From positions 1 through 29,244 of the forward strand of contig JBFWVD010000060.1 in NCBI GenBank assembly GCA_050246915.1: a stretch of DNA of 29,244 nt, in the 5' to 3' direction. The notes beneath the pieces were generated by a model. The model had not been told where the DNA came from, ran no database searches, and saw only the letters and a program-made list of their open reading frames with translations. This stretch comes from JBFWVD01 sp050246915. GTDB lineage: Bacteria > Actinomycetota > Acidimicrobiia > Acidimicrobiales > Ilumatobacteraceae. The position numbers were made by a program, and so were the translations under genes. Of this stretch, positions 17,421 through 25,894 are shown piece by piece; position 1 is the first letter of the stretch; every line of letters starts with the position of its first letter.

Positions 17421-18283
17421 TCAGTCCCTGGTCCGGTCCGGTGCCGGGACCACGATCGTTGCACGGGTGGCGTCGTGGAGCATCCACGTCGTGGTTGAGC
17501 CGAGCAGCATCGCGCTGAGTTTGCCTCGTCCACGCGCGCCGAGCACGAGCAGGTCGGCGCTCTGGGATGCGTTGAGAAGGGCGACGCGGGCATCTGCGAT
17601 CACGAACGTGTGGGTTGCGCGGTTGTGCGGATCGAGCTCGGCCATGTGGGTCTCGAACTCCTTCTCGGCGGCGTGGACTTCCGCTGGGAATCGTTCGCGG
17701 ACAAGGTCCGGAGCGAGCCATGGGGCGATCGGGAGTGCATCGAGGATCGTGATGGCCGTGCCGGGTTGGGCGAACCCGAGCGCCCACTGTGCTGCTGTTC
17801 GCGCGTTGGTCGAAGCGTCGTAGCCGACCAAGATCCGGCGTGCCGGTCCGAGCGGCGCCTCCATTCCGATCACGGCGGTTGGTACGACGCTGTTCGACGC
17901 ACAGCGTTGACTGACAGACCCGAGCACCAGTCCCTCTGCGCGACCGAGACCGCGCGCTCCGACGACGAGTAGATCCGCTTCCCGACTGGCCTCGATCAGG
18001 ACGTGTGCCGCCGGGCCTTGGGCGGTTCGGGCTTCGATCTCCACACCGTCGCGCGAGAGCTCTGTCGCCCACGCCTCTGTCGACCGCTGCAACGCGGACT
18101 CGAGCTCGGACCAATCCGGCGCACCAGGCTGGCGGGCAGCATGCCGGTCGTCACCAGCGGAACCCTCCACGTTGCGAGCACGATGATACGTACATCGCGG
18201 CCGACGGCCTGATCGACCGCCCAGTCGGCCGCGCGCCGCGCGTTGTCCGATCCGTCGACGCCCACAACCCAAGTTGATGTCAT
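17421..18283 (-). pseudogene. Tandem universal stress protein with one apparent frameshift
   Basis: Two USP domains in about 287 residues. Domain 1 begins MTSTWVVGVDGSDNARRA and has GARGLGRAEGLVLGSVS; domain 2 begins RRILVGYDASTNARTAAQ and has GARGRGKLSAMLLGSTT. Both carry the ATP-binding G-2x-G-9x-G-S/T. The frame breaks near 18122 (GCACC on the plus strand, expected GCCACC): restoring one base joins LPASLV to APDWSELESALQ. Mycobacterial tandem USPs of this kind (Rv2623, Rv2005c, Rv1996) bind ATP and belong to the DosR regulon. The gene follows hpf upstream on the same strand. Both halves are well kept, so the break may be a sequencing fault. Confidence 0.8.
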
Positions 18284-18423
18284 CTCATAATCATGGCCCC
18301 TCGGCGCCGGTCTCATGCGCTCGGTGGAACGCCGCGATACGCGGGTCACCAGGAGATCTCGATCTCTTTGGTTACGACGATCGACCCTGAGCTCGCGAGA
18401 GCCTCCAACGAAGCCAGGGCGAT

Positions 18424-18591
18424 TTACTGAGGTTTCGGAGATTCGCCGCCGCTTTCCTCCCGGCGTCGCCGGTACCTCTCAACGACTTCCAGCGGGTGAT
18501 CGTTCATGGTTGCCCGCTCAACGACCGCGCCGAACGTCATTTTCGGAAGCGTGGCCAAACCGATAAGCGTCATGGGCATCGCGTACGACAT
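18424..18591 (-). CDS. Small hypothetical protein
   Basis: A 55-residue frame from ATG 18591 (or ATG 18579): MPMTLIGLATLPKMTFGAVV forms a hydrophobic start, followed by HPLEVVERYRRRREESGG and a TAA. The charged tail looks like a short amphipathic helix. No clear ribosome binding site is seen. It lies upstream of the tandem USP gene on the same strand. Family unknown; it may be the end of a decayed gene. Confidence 0.35.
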   Translation of the reverse strand: MSYAMPMTLIGLATLPKMTFGAVVERATMNDHPLEVVERYRRRREESGGESPKPQ

Positions 18592-19046
18592 TGCCGGTGA
18601 ACTTCGGACCCGATTGCGCCGCGCGCCGTCGAGTGCGCCAGCTATCACGCGCTCTACACCGCACTGCCCGGCGATCGTCTGTGCCGGCAGACGTGACGAC
18701 GTTCCTGTTTCCGACCACTCCCGACCATCGTTCTGCACCCGCCCCGCGCGCGTCTCGCCCCCGACGTCGACTCGGCGGCTTCGGCGCGGAGCGCGGCGTT
18801 CCGTCGGTGGCCTCACCGGATTCCGTCGCATCCGTGTCGGGTCAACCACGAGCGCTGTCGCCCGAACGGCGACCTGCTCCGTCGTCGTTGCGTGCGAGGA
18901 GGTCGCCGACCGAGTGGACAACCGCGAGTGTGCACTCGGCTGCACTCGTCGATGGACCGTCGATGATTCCCGATCGGATCCTGGCGAGCTGGTGTCTTGC
19001 CCAGCCAGTGGACGTACCGTGGTCCTGAAAGGCACATTCTGGAGGT
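18592..19046. other. 455-base gap before the next USP gene
   Basis: No gene supported on either strand. Just before the USP start, GTCCTGAAAGGCAC (19022-19035) shows weak likeness to the DosR-like boxes but sits too close to the start to be trusted. Confidence 0.4.
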
Positions 19047-19052
19047 GTGGTG

Positions 19053-19937
19053 ATGGTGTGCATAGTCGGGATCGACGGGTCGGACGGCTCTCGGGTCGCG
19101 TTGCGGTGGGGGTGCGACTTCGCGGCTGCGATGGCGGATCGGTTGTGCGTGGTGCGGGCCTGGGAGTATCCATCGACGTCGGTGCTTCCGGGCGCGGCGC
19201 CGCTTCGAGGTGCCGACGAGGTTGATGACGTTGTCGCGGCCGGGGTGACCGAGTTCGTTCGCGATGTGCTGGGAGTGGACGCGGAACACGCCGAGGTGCT
19301 GGTCGAGCGAGGACCGGCCGACTTCGCGTTGTTGCATGCGGCGAGGCGCCTGCGGCCCGCCGCGCTCGTGGTGGGCAAGCGCGGTCTCGGCGCCGTCACC
19401 GCTCGTCTGTTGGGCTCGGTCAGCCGGCGCCTCGCCGAGCATGCGCCGTGCCCGGTGATCATCGTGCCGCCAGAGCCAGCCGGTACAGCCGGGCCGATCG
19501 TCATTGGTGTCGACGGGTCGGTGAACGGCGCCGCCGCGATGCGGTGGGCGGTCAACGTGGCTCAGGCGACCGGCGCATCGATCACCGTAGTGCACGGGTT
19601 CAACTCCCCGCGTACGGAGTTGGCCGGTCCAGTCATCGAGCAGCTCCGGCTTCATGGTCAAGCCGTCGTCGACGGTCAGTGTCATGCGGTTGCCGCTGCT
19701 GGCATCGAGTGCCGCGCCGTGGTCGACATGATCGATCCGCGTGTCTTGATCGGGCGTGTTGCGAGAGAGAGCGACGCGTCGATGATCGTGGCCGGCGCCC
19801 GGGGGACTGGCGCGCTCGAGGTCCTGCTGCTTGGCAGTGTGGCCAGCTACCTCGCTCAACACAGTGATCGGCCCGTGGCGATCGTGCCCGCCGTCGATGG
19901 AGATCGAGTCGATCCCTCACCGGAGGGCCATCGATGA
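19053..19937 (+). CDS. Tandem universal stress protein
   Basis: A 294-residue protein of two USP domains. Domain 1 begins IVGIDGSDGSRVALRWGC and has VGKRGLGAVTARLLGSVSRR, ending in PCPVIIVP. Domain 2 begins IVIGVDGSVNGAAAMRWAV and has AGARGTGALEVLLLGSVAS, ending in RPVAIVP. Both ATP-binding motifs are complete. GGAGG at 19041-19045 is seven bases before ATG 19053. The stop overlaps the next start as ATGA, tying its expression to the metallo-hydrolase. Homologues act in hypoxic survival. Confidence 0.92.
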   Translation: MVCIVGIDGSDGSRVALRWGCDFAAAMADRLCVVRAWEYPSTSVLPGAAPLRGADEVDDVVAAGVTEFVRDVLGVDAEHAEVLVERGPADFALLHAARRLRPAALVVGKRGLGAVTARLLGSVSRRLAEHAPCPVIIVPPEPAGTAGPIVIGVDGSVNGAAAMRWAVNVAQATGASITVVHGFNSPRTELAGPVIEQLRLHGQAVVDGQCHAVAAAGIECRAVVDMIDPRVLIGRVARESDASMIVAGARGTGALEVLLLGSVASYLAQHSDRPVAIVPAVDGDRVDPSPEGHR

Positions 19938-21400
19938 GCCGAGCGAGGAAGCCGAGGGTGAGGTCCCAGGAGATCGCAAGGGAGGCGTCCTTCCCGGAGT
20001 GGCCTCGTCCAGTCGTACCGATGCTCAGCTTCCTCGGTGCGGCCGGCACCGTGACGGGGAGCCGCTTCCTGATCGACACCCCTGACGGGCGGGCGCTGGT
20101 CGACTGCGGCTTGTTCCAAGGTTTGAAGGAGCTGCGGCTGCGCAACTGGGCACCGTTTCCGCTTGACCCCGCATCGATCGACGCGATCGTGGTCACCCAC
20201 GCCCACATCGACCACATCGGCTACCTGCCACGGCTGTGCCGGGAGGGTTTTCGTGGGCGGGTGGTGTGCTCCGACAGCACCGCTCGACTGGCTGCCATCG
20301 TGCTTCCCGACAGCGGTCACCTGCAGGAGGAGGAGGCCGAATATGCGAACCGAATGGGGTTCTCCAAACACCACCCCGCACTCCCGCTGTACACCGAGGC
20401 CGACGCCGTCCGTGCTCTCGACCAGATCGACGCGCACCCATTCAACGAATGGGTGGAACTCACCTCGGGCATCGAGGTTCAGCTGCGGCCATCCGGACAC
20501 ATTCTCGGCTCGTCGACGGCAACGGTCCGGCTCATCGACAGCGGACGGATGGTGCTCTTCAGCGGCGATCTCGGCCGGGTGAACCATCCGCTGCTGGTGC
20601 CACCGGCGCCGCCCGACGGTGCAGACGTGGTCGTCATGGAATCGACCTACGGCGGTCGCCTGCACGACGACGAGGGGGCATTAGACCGGTTCCGCGACGC
20701 GATCACCCGCACGGCCGCCAGAGGTGGCACCGTGCTCATCCCAGCGTTCGCCGTGGACCGGACCGAGGTGGTGCTGTTCCACCTTCGTGAGCTGATGCAG
20801 GCCGCTGAGATTCCTCGTCTCCCGGTGTACGTGGACAGTCCGATGGCGTTGCGTGCGCTCGGGGTCTACCGCGACGCACTCCGCGGCGGTGCCGCCGATG
20901 TGCAGCCCGAGTGGCACGATCACGATGACCCGTTCGACACCGGTCAGCTGATCGAAATACGTGACGTGCGGGACTCCAAAGCGATAGCAAACGTGCATTT
21001 CCCGGTGATCATCGTGTCGGCTTCCGGTATGGCCACTGGCGGCCGGGTGCTCCATCACCTTGCTCGGCTACTGCCCGACCGACGTAACACGGTGCTCCTG
21101 GTCGGGTTTCAGGCGGCTGGTACGAGGGGGCGGGCGTTGGTCGATGGGAAGTCCGAGATCAAGATGTTCGGTAGCTACGTGCGCGTCCGTGCCGAGGTGG
21201 TCGACGTTCCCGGCTTCTCGGTGCATGCCGACCACGACGAGCTGGTCAGCTGGCTGGGCTCTGCCACCCGGCAACCAGACACCACGTACCTGGTGCACGG
21301 CGAACCCGATGCCTCGAGTGCGCTCCACGACGCCATCGAAGAGCAGCTCGATTGGGAAGCGGTCATACCGGGCCATCTCGAACGCGTTCGGCTGGCCTGA
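19934..21400 (+). CDS. Beta-CASP metallo-beta-lactamase (RNA-processing type)
   Basis: A 488-residue protein of the CPSF-73-like MBL family. The metal site is THAHIDHIGYLPRL, with SGDLGR further on. Beta-CASP motifs are visible: VVMESTYGGR (motif A region), PAFAVDRTEVVLF (B) and GFSVHADHDEL (C), with SASGMATGGRVLHHL between. Such proteins cut RNA as endo- or exonucleases. ATG 19934 overlaps the USP stop (ATGA), which indicates translational coupling; about 30 residues precede the usual family start at MLSFLGAAGTVTGSRF. It may trim RNA during stress, but the target is unknown. Confidence 0.9.
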   Translation: MSRARKPRVRSQEIAREASFPEWPRPVVPMLSFLGAAGTVTGSRFLIDTPDGRALVDCGLFQGLKELRLRNWAPFPLDPASIDAIVVTHAHIDHIGYLPRLCREGFRGRVVCSDSTARLAAIVLPDSGHLQEEEAEYANRMGFSKHHPALPLYTEADAVRALDQIDAHPFNEWVELTSGIEVQLRPSGHILGSSTATVRLIDSGRMVLFSGDLGRVNHPLLVPPAPPDGADVVVMESTYGGRLHDDEGALDRFRDAITRTAARGGTVLIPAFAVDRTEVVLFHLRELMQAAEIPRLPVYVDSPMALRALGVYRDALRGGAADVQPEWHDHDDPFDTGQLIEIRDVRDSKAIANVHFPVIIVSASGMATGGRVLHHLARLLPDRRNTVLLVGFQAAGTRGRALVDGKSEIKMFGSYVRVRAEVVDVPGFSVHADHDELVSWLGSATRQPDTTYLVHGEPDASSALHDAIEEQLDWEAVIPGHLERVRLA

Positions 21401-21808
21401 GCGAGCCGATCGGGTGGGGCGTTATCGGAACGAGACCGGCAGACCTATTGGCCCTTGACAGCTGCGCTTGATCGAGAACTCAGCGTGTTCGAGCGTGTCA
21501 CCCAGATTCGGGAGTGGCATCGCAGGATCGAGCATCTCACGATCGGCTTCATCTGCACACAAATGGAAGTTGTGCCGCCAAAGATCCTGCTCGCGCTCCG
21601 CGGGCAGCCTTCGAATGAATCGGCTCACCCCGTCCCCACTCGATGCCATCGGCGACGCCGACGTCGTGCCCGCACCGTTCGACGAGCCGCTGCAGCCTGC
21701 CGTCGCGCCGCCACAACAGCGGGGGACGGAGAGCAACTCGCGGTCGTTGATTCCCTCGCGTGCCACGCCTGCGTGGCGCTGGCCGGACACGTCGGTAAGA
21801 ATCGCTGG
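21401..21808. other. 408-base stretch without a firm gene
   Basis: A frame from TTG 21455 is open into the next gene but lacks a ribosome binding site and becomes Arg-rich low-complexity sequence. A perfect TTGACA at 21455-21460 could be a -35 box, but no good -10 lies 17 bases on. A leftward frame (21422-21790) has no family likeness. Confidence 0.4.
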
Positions 21809-22699
21809 ATGCCGTCTGAAGCGAGTACGCCTCTACCGAGTCTGCAGGTGAGGCACGTGCTGGTGCCCTTGGACGGATCGGAGTTCGCCCTGCAAGCAAT
21901 GCCCACCGCTCGAGCTCTGGCGGAACGTTTCGGCGCCGAGTTGCAGACGATCAGCGTCGCGGGAGCAGGCGACGACGTTCGTCGCCTGCGAGCCTTCGCA
22001 TCGGCGGCCCTGGACGTTGACGACGGAAACCATCGCGCGCTGGTTGTGGCAGGCGGCGATGCGGCGGACGAGATCGTGCGACGCGCCGGGGAGCTGGGCT
22101 CTTGTGTGGTGTGCTTGTCGACGCGTGGTCGCGGTCGTCTGCATGGTGCGCTAGTGGGTTCGGTGGCGAGATCGGTGCTGCAGCGTTCACCCGAAGGCGT
22201 CGTCGCACTCGGTCCCATGGCTGACAATCCCGGGTGGTCGCCCCGCCCCCGGAGCTGGCCCGAGCCGCTGTCGGTGCCCCGGCTCGTGGCATGCGTCGAC
22301 GGGTCCGACACATCCGAAGAGATTCTACCGCTGTCGGTGGCCTGGGCGCGAGCACTGGGGATGTCGCTGACGATCCTGACGATCATCGAGGATCAGCCAC
22401 CACCAGCCCGACTCCAGTCCCAGAGCCGATATGGTCCCGACAGTGACGCCGACGCCTACATCGCACAGCTGGTGCAGCGGTGGCGTCGCACCAGTTCCGA
22501 CGTGGACGGCGCGGCCGTGCGGGATCCGATCGGTCTCGCGAGCGGTATCCGTGCCCACCTCAGTGAGCGACCTGCCGGACTCGTGACCATGACCACACAT
22601 GCCCGCTCCGGCCTGCAACGGGTGATGCTCGGCGCCGCGGCAGCGAACATCGTCCACGCGTCCGTCGCACCATGCCTGGTCGTCCCTGTGAGGAGTTGA
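21809..22699 (+). CDS. Tandem universal stress protein with weakened ATP motifs
   Basis: A 296-residue protein. Domain 1 begins VRHVLVPLDGSEFALQAM and has STRGRGRLHGALVGSVARS, in which the first Gly of the ATP motif is Ser. Domain 2 begins RLVACVDGSDTSEEILPL and ends THARSGLQRVMLGAAAANIV, where the Gly-Ser pair is replaced by Gly-Ala. It may thus be a non-ATP-binding or regulatory USP. ATG 21809 is chosen because the USP fold starts about 12 residues later; no strong ribosome binding site is present. Confidence 0.82.
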   Translation: MPSEASTPLPSLQVRHVLVPLDGSEFALQAMPTARALAERFGAELQTISVAGAGDDVRRLRAFASAALDVDDGNHRALVVAGGDAADEIVRRAGELGSCVVCLSTRGRGRLHGALVGSVARSVLQRSPEGVVALGPMADNPGWSPRPRSWPEPLSVPRLVACVDGSDTSEEILPLSVAWARALGMSLTILTIIEDQPPPARLQSQSRYGPDSDADAYIAQLVQRWRRTSSDVDGAAVRDPIGLASGIRAHLSERPAGLVTMTTHARSGLQRVMLGAAAANIVHASVAPCLVVPVRS

Positions 22700-22718
22700 C
22701 CTCTCGCTGAGGAGTTGA
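22690..22718 (+). repeat. Direct repeat of GAGGAGTTGA
   Basis: The ten-base unit occurs at 22690-22699 (the end of the USP gene, including its stop) and again at 22709-22718. It may be a small tandem duplication. No function is evident. Confidence 0.4.
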
Positions 22719-22934
22719 GCGTCTTGCGGGCGTCGATCTGGCCGCCTTGGACCATGGTCGTGCATTTCGATCAGATCGTCGAGGCCGACCATGCGCCGGC
22801 TGAGCCCGAGGGCACCCGGTGGCATCGGCACCGCGGCTTCGAGGCCGTGACCGCTGGTCGAAGGTCGGGCATCGAAGGGGTCCGAGCGCGAAGGGCAATA
22901 GGGTGGGGAGTTTCACGCGAGTCGTGGAGGGATC

Positions 22935-24419
22935 ATGGAGCGATTCACGCCGGCAGGAACTGAAGGTGCTTACACACCTGCGTTCGCTGAGACCCACTCG
23001 GGGCTGGTTTTCTTCGCCGGTGATCGCGCGTACAAGCTGAAGAAGTCAGTCGACCTCGGCTTCTTGGACTTCACGACACGGGCCAAGCGGGAGGTGGCGT
23101 GTCAGCGAGAGGTGGCGCTGAACCGACGCCTGGCGCCCGACGTCTACCTCGGTGTCGCTGACATCCACGACGCTGCGGGTGAGGTATGCGACCACCTTGT
23201 GGTGATGCGCCGGATGCCCGCCGAGCGACGCTTGTCGACCCTGGTCGTCAGCGGGGCCCCGGTTGAGCCGGTGATCGATGACCTCGCCCAACTGATCGCC
23301 GCGTTCCACGCTCGCGCCGAGCGCAGCCACGAGGCCGACCGGGCCGCCGCTGCCGACGCGTTGGCTGGGCGGTGGGAGGCGAACACCGTCGGTCTCGAGT
23401 CGTTCGTTGGTCGCTTCGTCGATGCCGCCGCGGTTGCGGGGGTTGATCGGCTCGCCCGTCGCTACCTGGCTGGCCGCGGCCCGTTGTTCGCTGCGCGCGT
23501 CGCTCGGGGTCGGGCGTGCGACGGCCACGGCGACCTGCTGGCGGATGACATCTTCTGCCTCGACGACGGCCCTCGTGTTCTCGACTGCCTGGAGTTCGAT
23601 GACGCCCTTCGCCTCGACGATGTGCTCGCCGACGTTGCCTTCTTGGGTATGGACCTCGAACGGTTAGGCCGGCCTGACCTCGCCGGACAGTTTCTCGCCG
23701 CCTACCAATCCGCCGCCGGCGACGACTGGCCCGCGTCGCTCGCCCACCACCACATCGCCTACCGGGCCCAGGTGCGGGCCAAGGTGTCGGCTCTTCGCGC
23801 CGAGCAAGGTGTGGCCGACTCGGCTCCCAAGGCGCAACGGCTCCTCGAGTTGGCCCGTGTGCATCTTGACGCTGGACGCGTGCGGCTCATCCTGGTCGGC
23901 GGGCTGCCCGGCACGGGAAAATCGACCCTCGCGCGTGGTCTCGGCGAGGCAGTTGGCGCGGAGGTGATGCGATCCGACGTCGTACGGAAGGAACTCGCTG
24001 GCCTCCCTGCTGACCGGGTGGCCGACGCACGCTTCGGCGGGGGCATCTACACCGCGGCGGCGACGGCTGCCACCTACCGTGAGCTCCTCGTCCGCGCCGA
24101 GCGCGCACTCGGCCTCGGTGAGACGGTGGTGCTCGACGCGTCGTGGACCGACGAGATTCATCGTGACGCCGCCCGGCGCCTCGCCGAGGCGACGGCCAGT
24201 GACCTCGTCGAGTTGCGCTGCGTCGCGCCCGCCGCAGTCGTGGCCGAGCGGATCACGGCGCGAGCCGCAGCCGGAGGCGACGCGTCGGACGCCGACGCCG
24301 CGATCGCTGCGGCCATGGCCGCAGTGGCGGATCCCTGGCCGACTTCGATCGCGGTCGACACGGTCGCTGAGCCTGCCGCGACCGTGCTGACCGCACGTGA
24401 AGTGGTTGGGCCGACATGA
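22935..24419 (+). CDS. Fusion of APH-like phosphotransferase and P-loop kinase (Rv2004c type)
   Basis: A 494-residue protein. Residues ~1-300 are aminoglycoside-phosphotransferase-like: YKLKKSVDLGFLDFTT near the start and ACDGHGDLLADDIF with LDCLEFDDALRLDDV as the catalytic and metal-binding parts. Residues ~315-494 are a P-loop kinase-like domain with Walker A GLPGTGKST (about 322-330) and VVLDASWTD. In Mycobacterium tuberculosis the same fusion, Rv2004c, belongs to the DosR dormancy regulon. The substrate is unknown and antibiotic resistance should not be assumed. GGAGGG lies a few bases before ATG 22935. The gene is complete. Confidence 0.88.
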   Translation: MERFTPAGTEGAYTPAFAETHSGLVFFAGDRAYKLKKSVDLGFLDFTTRAKREVACQREVALNRRLAPDVYLGVADIHDAAGEVCDHLVVMRRMPAERRLSTLVVSGAPVEPVIDDLAQLIAAFHARAERSHEADRAAAADALAGRWEANTVGLESFVGRFVDAAAVAGVDRLARRYLAGRGPLFAARVARGRACDGHGDLLADDIFCLDDGPRVLDCLEFDDALRLDDVLADVAFLGMDLERLGRPDLAGQFLAAYQSAAGDDWPASLAHHHIAYRAQVRAKVSALRAEQGVADSAPKAQRLLELARVHLDAGRVRLILVGGLPGTGKSTLARGLGEAVGAEVMRSDVVRKELAGLPADRVADARFGGGIYTAAATAATYRELLVRAERALGLGETVVLDASWTDEIHRDAARRLAEATASDLVELRCVAPAAVVAERITARAAAGGDASDADAAIAAAMAAVADPWPTSIAVDTVAEPAATVLTAREVVGPT

Positions 24420-24648
24420 CGTCTTCGGTTCAGCGAGGCTCGCCTTCTAGCTGGCGGAGCCCGGGTCGCTGCTCGACTTCGAGGTCGACAGCCGCCAGAT
24501 TGCAGGCACTCGCTCTCGCTCGTGGCCACTACCTCAACCTCGATCGACCGTCGTCGGCAGCCGGTACGGTGAGTTGATCGGCCCAGTTGCGGCCAGAACG
24601 CGTGTGACTTTGCGGCATGAACTCAACCGTGGACGCGCGCGACGACGG

Positions 24649-25770
24649 TCATCGGCGCAGGTGCAGCCCGATCCGGCCGAACTCGACAAGCGCGTTCGGG
24701 GCGACGAACTCCACTGTTCCACCGCCACGCACGACGTGTTCAATGACTTCGTCGACAGGGTCGTCCATGACACCGGGATCGACTCCGTCTGCGGCGATCA
24801 GTCGATGATCGATCTCTCTTGATGGTTCGGCGCGGAAGTCCTCCTCGACGACGAGTAGTCGACCGCGGCCCTGGCGCGCGAACTTCCATACCTCCTCAAG
24901 GCCGATGACGGCGCGGCGAGCGTGGAACGCGTCGGCCAGACTGGCCACTGCTACCAGACGGCTGACCTTCAGGTGCTCTCGAAGGATGGGCCAAGCGCTG
25001 TCGGCGAGTTGATGGAGGGTCGCGCGGTCGTGTGCACCATTGATATGTCCAATCACCAGGTGTGTGTTCTGGCTGACGCCCTCGAACATCCGGGTCGACC
25101 GCCTCACACCCACTAGAACGAGGGGGAGCGCGTCGCCCCGCCCCGCCTCCGTGAGTGCTTGATCCACTCCGCGGTAGAACTTGAGCCACTGCTCGCGGTC
25201 GTCACGTCCCGTCGGTTGGGCGAATCGGCCGGCGACGGCCCGCAAGTCTCGCGGGACGATGTCCGCCGAGAACGGAAAGCCGTGCTTGGTGACCTCGTGG
25301 AGAACGTCGCGGACTCCGTCGAACAGTCGTGTGGAGTGGTCGGACACAACGAGTAGCCGGTAGCGAGGGCTTCGACGGAGGCCCTGCACCAGGAATCGGG
25401 TTGCCGGGGTGGTTCCCAGCGCCACGGATTCTCGCACCGGGAAAGGCAGCAGGTGCGCCTCCGCCATGTCATCAGCCGCAACAATCACCACACCCTGTGC
25501 ACCACCGCCGAGATCGACATCTGCAGCGGCCTCGTCAAGTCGATCGAGAATCGATTGGGCGGCGTCATCGGTCCGACGGGCTAACACCTGCCGGCGGGCA
25601 CAGACGAGCAGGTTGCGGAGCCGAATACGGTCTCCGTCGTTGTGCGGCCGATAGCGATCGAGCGGCGCGGTGATTGTGACAGCCAATTCGGCCTCCACTT
25701 GCAGCAGCCTCGCGACAACGTCTCCAGCCGCCGGGATGAGGCTTGTTCTCTCGCTGGCAATCGATCGCAT
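24649..25770 (-). CDS. baeRF-family (bacterial archaeo-eukaryotic release factor-like) protein
   Basis: A 373-residue protein. YRLLVVSDHSTRLFDGV followed by GFPFSADI, then FYRGVDQAL, LPLVLVGVRRSTRMFEGV and the C-terminal DEVIEHVVRGGGTVEFV follow the eRF1-like domain order of baeRF proteins. These are thought to act on stalled ribosomes. Rv2629 of M. tuberculosis, in the DosR regulon, is a relative. GAGGAG precedes ATG 25770. It diverges from a PucR regulator 124 bases away. The exact baeRF subgroup is uncertain. Confidence 0.82.
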   Translation of the reverse strand: MRSIASERTSLIPAAGDVVARLLQVEAELAVTITAPLDRYRPHNDGDRIRLRNLLVCARRQVLARRTDDAAQSILDRLDEAAADVDLGGGAQGVVIVAADDMAEAHLLPFPVRESVALGTTPATRFLVQGLRRSPRYRLLVVSDHSTRLFDGVRDVLHEVTKHGFPFSADIVPRDLRAVAGRFAQPTGRDDREQWLKFYRGVDQALTEAGRGDALPLVLVGVRRSTRMFEGVSQNTHLVIGHINGAHDRATLHQLADSAWPILREHLKVSRLVAVASLADAFHARRAVIGLEEVWKFARQGRGRLLVVEEDFRAEPSREIDHRLIAADGVDPGVMDDPVDEVIEHVVRGGGTVEFVAPNALVEFGRIGLHLRR

Positions 25771-25894
25771 CTTCGGTCTCCTCTTCGAAATCACGGTTGG
25801 CGCTGTCCACCATGTCGGCGCGTGCACGCTGTCACCTTGGTCGAAGTCGACATCTCTTCCCGACGAGCTGGTGAGGTTCTGACACACTGACGGC

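Noticed and set aside
18506..19225. Rightward 239-codon frame reaching into the USP gene
   Set aside because: Ser/Arg-rich without domains and overlaps the true USP start in another frame.
22935..24419. Reading the APH-like domain as an aminoglycoside resistance gene
   Set aside because: The fusion with a P-loop kinase is the Rv2004c type, which is not a known resistance enzyme.
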